Source: Laetiporus sulphureus 93-53 (taxonomy: Eukaryota; Basidiomycota; Agaricomycetes; Polyporales; Laetiporaceae). Taken from it: a stretch of DNA of 64,000 nucleotides. Shown here piece after piece: positions 22,801 through 34,197 of the stretch (position 1 is the first letter of the stretch; the number at the start of each line of letters is the position of its first letter). The stretch spans positions 7,850 to 71,849 of the forward strand of contig NW_024468581.1 of assembly GCF_001632365.1 (NCBI RefSeq). The letters are read 5' to 3'. Position numbers and translations under genes: made by a program. The notes beneath the pieces were generated by a model. That model did not search any database. It had not been told where the DNA came from and worked only from the letters and a program-made list of their open reading frames with translations.

Positions 22801-25800
22801 CCGGTCGTACGTCGATGCTGGATACCAACTCGATGTTTCGAATCTCTGGCGCGAGAACTTCCTGGTGCTTGTTGGATTTTTCTTGCTGTTCCAGCTTACA
22901 CAGGTTCTTCTCGTCGAATTTTATCCTGTACGTCTGCTTGTTTTTATTTTTCAGTGGTAGCAGCTCCGTTATTTATCCCTATGTCGCGCAGCAATTCTAC
23001 GGTGCTGCGGCTGTGACTATCCACGCCAAGGAGAACAACGAACGGAAAGCACTGAATGCTCGTCTGCGGGCACGCAAGGCAGAGCGAGAGGGCAAGAGCA
23101 AGGAGGGTGTTGACATTGAGAGAGTTGGGGGAAACAAAAGGTGTGCCTGATTGAACTTCAGCTACGAGAGCTGGTACTGACCAGGTATGGCAGTGACGGC
23201 AACTTCGACTTTGAGAGCAAGACGTTCACTTGGGAGAACATCAATTACCGTGTCCCCGTAGCTGGCGGCTCGCTCAGGCTATTGCACGATGTGTTTGGCT
23301 ATTGCAAGCCGGGTACGTTGACTGCTCTCATGGGCTCGTCCGGTGCAGGTAGGTCAATTCTTGTCGGAATGCCGTCCGAAGGGTCACTCAATCCTTGCAT
23401 GAATAGGCAAGACGACTTGTTTGGATGTATTGGCACAACGCAAGAACATCGGGGTCGTGACTGGAGAACTGCTTCTCGACGGCCGTCCGCTGGGAACAGA
23501 CTTCGCGCGCAAGACTGCTTATGGTGCGCGAACACATATGAGCTAGGAAATATGCGAAGTTGCTGAATAGCGCTCTTCCAGCCGAGCAAATGGATGTCCA
23601 TGAAGGCACTGCTACCGTCCGAGAGGCCATGAGGTTCTCCGCATACCTCCGGCAGCCCTATGATGTGCCGAAGGCAGAGAAGGACGCCTACGTCGAGGAG
23701 ATGATCGAAGTGCTGGAGCTGCAGGACCTGGCCGATGCAGTGGTGTACAGTCTCGGAGTGGAGGCGCGCAAACGGCTCACTATCGGGGTGGAGCTGGCGA
23801 GCAAGCCATCGTTGCTGTTCCTGGACGAGCCAACATCAGGATTGGACGGGCAGAGCGCGTGGAATCTCGTTCGTTTCCTACGGAAGCTCGCAGACAGTGG
23901 GCAGGCGATTCTGTGCACTATCCACCAGCCGTCCTCGATGCTAATCCAGACGTTCGACAAGCTGCTTCTCCTGGAGAAGGGCGGTGAGACGGTTTACTTT
24001 GGCGGCATCGGTCCTGATTGCTACGTTCTGCGGGAGTACTTTGCTCGCTATGGAGCGGTTTGCCCGCCTAACGTCAATCCAGCTGAAGTGAGTTCACCAA
24101 ATATTGGTTTATCGTGAAGGCTACTGAACTCCCATCTCTCCGCCTTATAGTTCATGTTGGATGCCATTGGAGCCGGACTAGCCCCTCGTATCGGCGATTG
24201 TGATTGGAAAGACGTGTGGCTGGACTCTCCTGAGTATGCAGAGGCAAGGACAGAAATTGACCTGATTAAGCGGGCGGCTTTGGCCAAAGCCGTTAATGAG
24301 AACGATAAACCCGCTACCTGTAAGTTTTATTGCAGTCGCTGCATTCCTTCATGCTAATCTTTGCGTACCATAGATGCTGCGCCGTTCTGGTATCAGCTGA
24401 AGGTGGTTGTTGAGCGAAATAACACGATGCTGTGGAGGTCGCCGGATTATGTGTTCAGTCGTCTCTTCGTGCATGCCTTCATCTCGCTGTTTGTCTCGCT
24501 GCCGTTCCTGCGATTAGGCACCAGCGTTCGTGACCTGCAATATCGGGTCTTCGGCATGTGCGTGTTTCCATGTCCGTCCTTCTCGCGCTGCTTAATGTGC
24601 CGAATAGTTTCTGGGTGACTATTCTTCCGGCTATTGTCATGGGTCAATTGGAGCCAATGTGGATTTTGAATAGGCGTGCGTACATACGGTCCATTCCATC
24701 AGATTAACTGACTGATAAAAATGGTATCCAGGGATTTTCATTCGAGGTCAGTTCAGGGTGATCGTTTTCGAGTTACTAAGCGCTTACACTATGTGATGCA
24801 GAGGCGTCCAGTAGGATATACTCCCCATATGTGTTCGCCATCGCGCAGCTTATTGGGGAGATGCCATATTCTGTTCTTTGCGCTATTGTTTACTGGGTTC
24901 TGATGGTCTGTGAGCTTCCGTCACTGTACATCTAACGGTGGACTGACACGGATTCCTTGACAGGTCTATCCGATGGGATTCGGCCAAGGTTCGGCCGGAG
25001 TGAGAGGGACTTTCTTCCAGTTCCTGATCACCCTGTTCATGGAGCTGTTTGGCGTGACCTTGGGTCAGCTCATCGGTGCAATATCTCCCAGCATGCAGGT
25101 CTGTACTCATCTCGTTACGAGATGATACAATGCTCACGTTGGGACATACAGATTGCACCTCTCTTCAATCCGTTTATTGTTCTTGTCCTGGGTACCTTCT
25201 GTGGAGTCACGTTTCCATATCCCACGATGGAGAAATTCTGGCGGTCGTGGCTGTATCAGCTCGATCCGTACACTCGTACGCTCAGCTCGATGTTGTCCAC
25301 GGAGTTGCGGTATGTCCGTATACCACGCGCTGGCTGCTCCCGCTCACGAAAACCCTTCTGCCAGCGGATTAGCGATTCAATGCCAGAGCGAAGAGTTTAC
25401 GGTCTTCAACCCGCCTTCCGGGCAAACCTGCCAGGAATGGGCAGGCACCTTCGTCTCTTCCTACGGCGGGTATCTGGAGAACCCGAACGCAACCAGTTCA
25501 TGTCATTACTGTCAATATTCTGTATGTGCTCGCGTTTTGAAGTCGTTGAGACAGACTGATGGTAGCCATTGATCAGGTTGGTGACCAATTCTTTGAGCCA
25601 CTGAACATCAAGTACTCCGATCGATGGAGAGATGCGTTCATCCTGTTTTCTTTCTGCAGTATGTGCATAGTCTCCATCTCTGCTTTGTCTGACACTGACA
25701 ATCTTTATTGCAGTATTCAATATCATTATGACCATCAGTAAGTGGCGCAGCACTGAACCCTGAACACACGCTCACCCAGACCGAAATTTCTAGTCGCGTC

Positions 25801-25828
25801 GCGTTTCCTACGCTACGCCAAGCGATGA
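19865..25828 (+). CDS. Full-size PDR/ABCG-type ABC transporter (pleiotropic drug resistance)
   Basis: Plasma-membrane efflux pump with the (NBD-TMD)x2 order of fungal PDR proteins. NBD1 has the fungal-type Walker [10 protein letters not shown] (Cys in place of Lys, normal for PDR NBD1), signature [10 protein letters not shown] and Walker [12 protein letters not shown] 100-N gap then removes the stretch after it. TMD1 runs about 21600-22960. NBD2 has GSSGAG|KTT split by an intron at 23349, a degenerate signature ([12 protein letters not shown]) and Walker [13 protein letters not shown] with IHQPS. TMD2 includes [19 protein letters not shown] and ends with the Cys-containing loop [12 protein letters not shown] typical of PDR pumps. 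Stop at 25826-25828. More than fifteen short introns. Apart from the gap it looks intact; the substrate cannot be told. Confidence 0.93.
21112..21211. other. Assembly gap (100 N)
   Basis: Exactly 100 N inside NBD1 of the ABC transporter, after Walker B, where the H-loop region should be. The round size means the true length is unknown. Confidence 1.
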
Positions 25829-26698
25829 AGCGACCATTTACATTACGTTCGTTTATAATCGAGTTGGATGACAGATGAACGAACCGTCACGCATGTCTCT
25901 GGCATCTGATGCATAAGTAGAAATGCGTAGAATATGGTAAAGCCCTGTAACGGATGCACGAGTCATGGTCACCGGTTACGTACGTCTGGGATTTTATTTC
26001 ATGCTATACATCACTTTGGCAGCCGCTGTGGACACCAATACAGGTGAAGTCGAGCAACGAAGACCTTACAGGTACAGAGCACTGACTGGGTATAGAAGAC
26101 ACTATATGATACAGCCTGATGAAGGCTAATGTGACATTTTGCACCCATGGATCCTCGAATGGAATATTTGTGAAATGGTGGCAACGTTTGCTTCCACGCT
26201 GCCGGCAGTGCCACTATGCTTCCGTGCAAGACGAGCGGCGTCGTCGGTCTGGAGCTCGAAGTGATTCCACCAAGCCTTATTAGATGTTACTTAATTCCCA
26301 GTGAAGGCATTCAGAACCTTCGTGTCGCTGATCGGTCCATAGTATCGCTGGAAGTCGGCACTCACCTAGGCGACCGTATATGCTGTCTATAAATGAAGTA
26401 CGTCGAGGACCGTCGCTGTCTAGCCATTTACCGTACTCACAGTGGCAGAGATATTCGTCGGCACAACTTGAGCGCACGGCGTCGACGTTCCCACAGAAAC
26501 CCGTTGACCGCTTATATGTACTGAACCTCGTCTTTAGCTGAATCTCTCTTGTATCAGTGCAGTCGCTATATGCGCTTTGCTAGATACAGATGATGAGAAG
26601 TCAGCGTGCACGGATAACCTATCCCTCCCATGGACACTCACCAACGTACAGCAGACAATGTCATCACCGACTACGTACTGGAGCAGCATTATTTAATT
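25829..26698. other. Intergenic between convergent genes
   Basis: 870 bp between the stops of the ABC transporter and the F-box gene. A CATATAAGC motif on the minus strand near 26515 and short frames at 26280-26477 hint at a small minus-strand transcript, but I find no ATG-initiated frame that I can support. Confidence 0.4.
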
Positions 26699-28375
26699 TC
26701 ATACAAAATCCAAAACATAGACATCGCCATTAAATAGCCCTAGGCAAACCCGCCCCGTGACCTCGTCGAACGCAAGCGAGTGGCAGATATTTGGCGTGAA
26801 TGGCAGCGCTGGGTCTGAAGGTATCAGCAGTCCAACTCTGGCCCCTTTTCTTGGCTGATACCGCATAATCCTCTTGTTTTGCGTCTCCCAATTATGCTCT
26901 AACCAAATCGCACGCCCACCAGGGCCGACCTGCGCTAGCTGCGCAGATACGTGTGGTGGCATGGGGAAGTAGCTTGTGGCACCCGAGACACCGCCATTAT
27001 CCTCTCTTGCGGAGGGCGGAAGACGGAAGCGCGTGACCTGACCGATGCCGGAGGAAGAGTCGTGGAAGGAGTAAAAGATCATGACCGAGAGGCAGGAAGC
27101 TGACGGAACTGAGACGCGGCTGATGTCATGAATCTCCGAGTCTGCTCGCAGAGGCTGCTCGAACTCGGCAACGACAGGACCGAGGTCGACAAAGCGATGG
27201 TCTTCATCGTCGCTGTGATTGTCTGTGATTGGCTGGAGCATACCAGCACGTCGCTTGGTGGGGATATTGTAAATTCGGAGTACGAGCCTTGAGTGCATGG
27301 TGCCGAGTCTTGAGTGCATGGTGCCGAGTAGAAGCAGAAATCCTTCATACAAGCGTACCCACAAATTGGAGAATGACTGTTTTGGGCTGTTAGGGTACAA
27401 TACGTGTAGAAAAGACGGCATTCGTATCACTTACCTCGAAATATCGGGGGTGAACCCAACCAGAGAACATGGTCCGCGTGTCCGCGACGAACAATTGCAA
27501 TGAACAATTCCCTCCCGGAACTACCACAGTTGCAGCGATGCGACCTTCAGAAATAGCCAGTTGATGTATTACGGGGCGTATATTCGGGGCACGGGGATGG
27601 CCAGGTAGGGATATCCTCCTAAGTGGAGAAGGTGCAGGAGGAGCAAAGTAAGAGAACTCGGGACGGTCTCGCAGGTCGACGGAGTATATTATAATCACGC
27701 TATTCATAGGTTAGACTTGATGCGAAAGAGTAGTATGCACTCCGACTCACTCTGCTCCATCGTTCATGCCGACTGCTAACGTAACGGACTCCCCTCCTTT
27801 CTGCAATTCGAATGTCGAGCTCCTATATGCGCCGGGCAGCTCAATGGTAGCAGCTCGGTAGGCGTCTTGCACGTCCTCAAGCGACCACAAGACGATTCGC
27901 GAGTGCCAGCGTCGTTCCACCTGACGATGACGCTGCGCTGTCAACAGCCACTTTCCTCCCAGCAAAAACTGCATTTCGTCGACATATGGTTCGTCCGTGT
28001 CACAAACGAGCGGCGTTATGCGCTTTGCCGAGGGCGTTCTTTCACGCCAGTTCACTTCCAAGCGAATGGCCTTGATCACGATCTGTTGCAGTTCATCGTG
28101 CGACAATGACTTGATGGTGATCCCTGGAGGGACATCGAGGGGTAGTTCCAGCTGATCGGCCAAGTTGTGCCATAAGTAATCCGACGATCCAAACGCATGC
28201 AGAGCGCGACAGGTCTGTGATTGGTGACGCAGTCAGTCATAATGTAATATCGAGCACTATGCGGAATATCAGGCAGAACGGCAGAACGCACTTGCTTCAG
28301 CGAGAGTAGGTCAAACACCGATAGGAACGAGGCTATGTCCAGCAGGACATCTTCAGGTAGACTAGTGAGACCCAT
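26699..28375 (-). CDS. F-box protein with beta-propeller-like C-terminal region
   Basis: Likely substrate-recognition subunit of an SCF (Skp1-cullin-F-box) ubiquitin ligase. The ATG at 28375 starts GLTSLPEDVLLDIASFLSVFDLLSLKQV, a clear F-box with the LPxDVLxxIxxFL pattern. The rest, over five exons, has beta-rich repeats such as SRIVLWSLEDV, ISEGRIAATVV and GDVYVLDF that suggest a degenerate propeller, though no canonical WD dipeptide series is seen. Stop at 26699-26701. An in-frame duplication of seven residues (LGTMHSR twice) lies at about 27288-27330. Such F-box/propeller proteins are common in mushrooms; the target is unknown. Confidence 0.8.
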
Positions 28376-29647
28376 GGATCATGGTGATGGAAAGAGGAGT
28401 GTGAGTCAGAATGGCGAGCTATCTCGAGTTGTTATATACGATGACCGGAGGAACCCTCCGTCGTGGCTGTTCCGAGTTCACTCTATCAGGCGGAATAACA
28501 TTTTGCTGTCAGCTGAATGCGTGTTCATCAACCAATGAACTCCCAAGCAGGAGACTGTAGCGGGATACCCGGTGGTCGCCTCAACTGCGCTGGCATCGGC
28601 ACTTCCGTGTTGGATATTATCTTATCTGATTATTGTTCATCTAATCTAATCACTAGATCGGCGGACAGGGCCACCCAATGTATATACTGGCTCGCGAACT
28701 CGGAGATCTGTGAAACTTCTTGAAGCTTGTCTCAACTGTTCGAACATCATGAACACATGATCTTGAGAGGTTCGTTAGATGCCTCTGATGTCCAGTCGTT
28801 CGCGACGCGGATCATTGAGAGTGCATGCCGCCAATGTGTCCATTCACCTCTCCAGATCCCCGGGGAGGGTTGCCAACTTTTACCTGCCAGCCATCTCTCT
28901 CCCCCTTCATCAACTTCATGATCATCTTGGGCTCCAAGGAAGGTTGGGCAGTGCTGGCACTAATCTCGATGAAACTGATGCCTACCAAAAAACCTCAGTT
29001 GCCCTGCCGGAAGGCCACGACCCTGGGTAGCTCTAAGTTCTACTCGTTCGGACCTGTCCAGTATTGGGTCCCTTCTACTATCATGACCATGTCCTTCTGA
29101 CCATCCTACACCCCCACATCTGTCTTTGTACTGAGTACCATCTCCGGGCCGTCTTCGGCGGTCTCATTCATGTAAATTGAAAAAACGTAGCGTGAAGAGA
29201 AATCCACCACTTGCTTAACCGGGTAATTATCGGAGATGGCTTATCTAGTTTATAGCTACAATAATCTACTTCAGCGGCAGAAAGTGTTTGCCAGCATTGC
29301 AGACAAATTTTACAGTACCTGGGACAACATTGACTTTGAGCCACAATTTCCTCCCCATCAAAGTTTACTCTCAAAGCCGGCTCTCTTGAATATATTACTG
29401 GTGATTTCCATAGGTAAATTAACGCTGGCTAATTAACGGTGACTATATCCTCGCGGCCGAGGACACCAAGTTGTTCCCATCATCGTGCTCGACCACCCGG
29501 AACTCGTGCATTAAGGACGCTCCGGCCGGGACGTCTTGAAGCAAATTAGCACTTTCACAAAGCTACAAACAACGCCAAACCCGTCCAGTCATATAGACCT
29601 GCTTGCCCCTTTCAACGTGCACACATCCTGCAGACATACTATCGACC
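28376..29647. other. Divergent intergenic region, no supported gene
   Basis: 1.27 kb between the F-box gene and the next gene. Open frames at 28825-29100 and 29236-29436 (plus strand) have no recognisable domain and no clear splice partners. I cannot tell whether they are relics or chance. Confidence 0.45.
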
Positions 29648-31867
29648 ATGCGTACAAGACCGTTACCCATCGATCCAAACACCTTGTCAGAGCTTGAGAA
29701 CTCGTCCGACTCAGATTGGTTGGATGTCGCGAGTAGCAGAGCCTCGGAAGACACTGACTCGGTCGTCGGCTTCGACAGCGACCGCGAGCTGGGTTCCGAC
29801 CGACCGCCTTCCAGACGATCAACCAACAGCGCTGCGAGCTCGCGCGACGAAGTGCACATCTGGCAGGGATTGCTCGAGGGCGTTGAGTCACACGTAGCTC
29901 CGCTCGCGCTGACCACCCGCCTCGTGGCGCTCAGCAGCGACGACATACTTCCTCCCGACGCAGAGGCCCCCGACGAGGCGCATGACCCCGAGGAAGAGCA
30001 ACGCGTCAGGGAGGCGCTCGACCAGAGCATGGCGAGCACCCTCAGTGGCTCGCGCGGCTCTAGTTCCCTCAGCGGCTCGCACACGTCCATCGTCCACTCT
30101 CGCGACCTTCGCCTATCATTCCCTGACCCGCTCAACAGTCCGCGCGACGAGCCCCTTAACATCTCGTTTGAAGACGTCGCTCCGCCGTCTGAAGCTGACG
30201 TGGCCCCCACCGTATCGACAGACGCTAGCCTGATCAGTGCTCCTGACAGCGGCCCAGCGCCTGTGGCTGCAGATCTGGGCGAGCCTGCCACGCCAGCGGT
30301 CCCGGAGGACGACGTGCGTCCCGACTTTTACGTCGTCCTGTACGGCGCATCGTCAGCCGTGAAGTGGTCTCTCGTCGATCAGCTGCTCGACAAGGCCGCC
30401 AAGGGCTCTCATTATGTCTTGACGTCGAAGATCGTCGGCCTGATCGACGGATACGTGCGCTTCATGAGCTCGGACCACGAGAGCCTCGCCGTATCCGTGA
30501 TCGACCGCACGGAGCTGTCTGACGGTGACAAGGTAGGTGCACATCCCGCTTGCTCCTCGAACCTGACTTCATCCTCTTTCAGCCGAGCTGCGTTCCGTTA
30601 GAGAGGCCATCGCTCGCAGTCGTCTTCCTCCCAGCTCCTCCTTTATCTCTTCCAGAGCACACACTGTATCTCCCTGTTGTGGCGCAGCGGCTCAGCATGG
30701 AAGGAGTACCTCATTCGGCCGACCAGCTATTCGATGCCGAGCAGCAGTGGGAGACGCTGCACATCCCACGCAACAAGGTCGCCCGGCTGTCACCGTTCTA
30801 CACAGTCATCGAGCGGGAAGAGGTTGAGCGATCGGTTCCGAGATACGTCGCCCGCGTCCTGCGACCGCTGTTTGCGAGATCGGACCGGAAGCCGGCACAG
30901 ACGTTCCCGTCGAGGCATGCGTTGACGATGTGCGTCTCCCGTCCGCTCTCCACGTTGATCGTGCTGACTTTCTTTCGTCAGTCTCGCCGTATTGTCTGTG
31001 GTATTGGGCTATCTGATCAAGCGTTCTTTTGGACCGTCGATCATCTCGACAGAGCCGGGGGTATCGCAGCCGGTGGGGCACATCGCTGTGAGCGCGAACG
31101 CGTCACTAGCTGGTCAGACGGCGCTGTCGTCGGCTTTGGTGCCTTCGTCGCTGAAGGAGTTTGCACTCGCGGTGCTGCCTGCGCCTCTGGTTGCATCGAC
31201 CTCGTCTGGCGATGTCTCTCAGGCGCCCCACGAATGTGCCTGTGGGTGCGGTCTTGTCAGCTGGCCGGGGAAGGTCAAGGACACGACGGACATTATGGTC
31301 CGACCCACCACGCTGGCGCCCGCGCTCCGCGACACCAGCAAGACGGGCCTTGCGCTGCTCGCCGCGCAGACACACGGGCATGAGCACGGTAACAGCAAGG
31401 GCAAGGGCAAGGCGGTCGCGCGTGCGGAAGAGCCGCTGTATGCGCTGAGCATGCGGCTGGCAGACTCGGTTTCGGAATATTTCGACCTGCGAGCGGTCAG
31501 CATGACCGTGGTGCGGGAGCTGCAGGATATCGTTGATGTGTTGCGTGAGCTTGCGCATGAGATTAGGCGACAGACGGCGGCGAGGTGGCAGCATTGGACG
31601 GGCATCGCGCATGGGCTGCGTGCGCAGGTTATGGACCGGCACGGGCGGGCGCGGACGAAGGCCCAGGAGCTGCGGCAGATGGGTGGGAGGCTCGCCGAGT
31701 CGGTGCGCGGCCGGGTGGGTGCGGCGAAGGAGAACGCACGGCTGGTGAAGGATGTGTGGCAGTCGGACGCGTGGCGTTCGGGGTGGGAGGGGTCGAGAGT
31801 ACGACAGCTGGCGCAGGAGCGGAAGAAGGCACGCAGGCTCATGCGGCAGGCGGGCTTCAATCACTGA
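29648..31867 (+). CDS. Uncharacterised acidic/Ser-rich protein with one membrane segment
   Basis: Three-exon gene, about 700 residues, not a family I recognise. ATG at 29648 (MRTRPLPIDPNTL). The N-terminal 230 residues are acidic, Ser-rich and probably disordered. A folded-looking segment follows (RPDFYVVLYGASSAVKWSLVDQLL), continued across an intron (30532-30582) into PLERPSLAVVFLPAP. After a second intron (donor GTGCGT near 30930) comes a hydrophobic stretch ILAVLSVVLGYLI, a likely single transmembrane helix. The C-terminal about 250 residues are Arg/Lys/Ala-rich and helical (RELAHEIRRQTAARW...KKARRLMRQAGF), likely coiled-coil. A CACGCG motif and a His/Gly/Lys patch (HGHEHGNSKGKGK) lie between. 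The layout suggests a membrane-anchored adaptor; this is inference only. Confidence 0.75.
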
Positions 31868-32357
31868 GTGCTTGGAAACGGTAAATTCTCGAGTTGTTTT
31901 TGTTATCGGACTGCGTGTATCGCGACAGGTCGCCACCTGGCTCTCCTTCGGCTTTTTTGTTTCTCGCTGCAGCAATCCCCACTATCCTTGTATCATTCGC
32001 TCTTGTCCTATTGTATTGTGTTAGATTATAACCTGAGGAACGATGGTTCCTTGGTAAGCAGGCGGGACGTTCAATCCCATGTACAGAAACTACTTCCAGA
32101 ATGAGCATATTGTTTAAACTTTTCAGTGCGGATGAAGTTGGAGATGCGAAAGAAGATCTCGAGGCATGCACCCACCGCGTCCCTTCGCGACGCGCCCTTG
32201 AGTTATTGCGGTCACGTGATCGCGGTGGACTGTCCCAATTAGGAGGCCATCGTCGCCCCCGCACCGCCATTTCCGCAGGCTCCCGTTTATTCATCCGCAT
32301 TTTAAAGTACCATCTATTCGCTCGGCGTTGCCCAGAGAGTGATCTGCGACTACGACC
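31868..32357. promoter_or_regulatory. Intergenic/promoter region of the Gln-rich gene
   Basis: 490 bp between two genes on the same strand. CACGTGA at 32213-32219 is an E-box-like motif. Nothing else stands out. Confidence 0.35.
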
Positions 32358-33571
32358 ATGTATTCTGCACAACCGCCCGCCGAATTCTCCAACAATCCCT
32401 TCATCGATCATCCCGCCAACGCCCTCTCGCGCTACCCAGACATCACAGGCGACGACGACCCCACCTCCGGCCAATACACTTCCTGGCTGAACAAGCCCTC
32501 CGGCTCGAGTCCTGCACCCAATCCAACTGGCTATCCAGGGCAGGGCCTCCCGACAGGATACAATGGTGGATTACAGCAGCCCCAGATGCAGCCACAACAG
32601 ACCGGGTGGACTGGAGGCGGAGGATACACACAGCCCCAGCAGGGCTACGGTGTTCCTGCTGTGCAGAGTCCGCAGATGACGGGTCGGCCGGGATTCCAGC
32701 CCTCGAGCTCATTCGGGCAGCAGCTCGCAGCGCAGGTGAACGGGCCGGGGGCATACACAGGCATGCCCCAGCAGCAGCAGCAGCAGCAGCAGCCGCCACA
32801 GCAACAATACACGGACTATCCATCTCAATTCGGCGCGAACACTGGATACCAGCCGGCCTACTATCCCCAACCGCAACAACAGCCGCAGCAGCAGGGCGCG
32901 CCGTACCTCGCCGAGTTTGACCCTTATGCGCAGGCCGGCCAGGCATTCGGGCAGCAGAATTCCAGCGCTGGGACCGGCGGCTATCGGCCACCCCATCCGC
33001 GGGAGTACGTCCAGCAGCACAAAGTAGAGCTGGACAGCTGGGATGTGTATGCATGGAAGCAGGTACGTGCTGTCTATCTCCGCAGATGCCGATGCTGTGA
33101 GGCTGATGACTTTTTGACAGGCGCAGAATTGCTTTGAGGCGCTAAGGGAGGCATGGGGCGCACGGAAGCGCGAGGTGGAGGCGCGTGGGCGGTCTCTTGG
33201 AGGTGCGGGGCTTTTTGGCGGCGGGGGCTATGGTGGAATGTATGGTGGGCAGGCGCAGGAGATGGCTCGGCTAGAAAGTGTGAGCGCGTGACTGATTGAT
33301 TCTGCTTTATTGGTATGCTCATAAGCGTACTTTGCAGCTCGCAAAGGAGGCAGAGTCGAATCATGGTAAGCACTCAGCAATCTGGCACGCCATTTATTCT
33401 GACTGAACCGTGTTTCTCTCACCAGACTCAGTAGCTGCATCAGCCTTCCAGTTCCAAGAGGTCTTCAGCGGGTACAGACAATCCGGAGACCTCGCATCTA
33501 AGCGACGCGTCCGCGAGGCTATCAATGCTGCGCTAACCAGTCTGCCCGATTGGCCCTCACAGACCTTTTAG
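32358..33571 (+). CDS. Gln/Pro/Gly-rich protein with short conserved-looking C-terminus
   Basis: ATG at 32358 (MYSAQPPAEFSNNPFIDHPANALSRY). The first about 230 residues are low-complexity, rich in Gln, Pro, Gly and Tyr, with a run of eight Gln encoded mostly by CAG (about 32770-32793), and are likely disordered. An NPF motif near the N-terminus (NNPFIDHP) could bind EH-domain endocytic proteins. After an intron at about 33063-33119 the sequence becomes ordered: WKQAQNCFEALREAWGARKREVEARG, then VAASAFQFQEVFSGYRQSGDLASKRRVREAINAAL, ending DWPSQTF with the stop at 33569-33571. No named domain is recognised. The NPF motif and disorder would fit a trafficking or scaffold role, as a suggestion only. 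Confidence 0.75.
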
Positions 33572-34197
33572 CACACATCAGCACGCGAAGACGCGGCGGG
33601 CATGTTGTTTGCATTTGGTCGCTGGTTGAATATAAGGACAATTCAATTTCATATGTTTTCCAATGCAGATATATATATACCTGTACTAGTATTGTGCAAC
33701 CGTTGTACTGATCTTGTAGAGGCGTTCAGAACACATTGATGCGGACGAGAGTTTGGGAGCAAGGTTCAACGTCCAATTCTAAAGTTCATTATATTACTTG
33801 CAGGCGATCGCTCCTCAAGGTACGGAACCGGAACGATGTCTAGATTAGCTGCCATTGCAACAACAGAATTATGGTTCAGCGACGGGCATACAGAGGGTAC
33901 CGATAATACATCCTATAAAGAGTGAGGCGATATACACGAGCCGCATTGCGCATGCGATAAAAAGAGGTATAAAGAGCAGAAACAGGGAGACACGAGTACT
34001 CAAACAGAGAGACCACTCAGAGACCGGAAGGAAATATAGAGAGAATAAGGAGAGGCGGGCAGCGCGGACGGCGGAGGAGGAGGCGAATTAGGTGCGTACA
34101 CGAGGCGTGAAGGGTCGTCATAAATACAACAATAATGGAGGGACGTGAGACGCGGCGCGGAACGAAGGGGGTGCGCCGGGATGTGCGTCGTCCGCAG
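33572..34197. other. Convergent intergenic region with a purine-rich stretch
   Basis: 626 bp between two gene ends. 33955-34095 is strongly purine-biased on the plus strand (AAGAG, GAGAGA, GGAGGAGG runs). No gene seen. Confidence 0.5.

Noticed and set aside
31106..31975. Long minus-strand ORF (289 codons) as a gene
   Set aside because: It is the antisense of a GC-rich coding exon of the plus-strand gene and is dominated by Arg/Pro/Leu.
32769..32793. CAG run as an unstable disease-type repeat
   Set aside because: Short, interrupted by CCG and CAA, and typical of Gln-rich fungal proteins.
33955..34095. Purine-rich stretch as a functional element
   Set aside because: It lies between convergent gene ends and shows no repeat unit or symmetry beyond composition bias.
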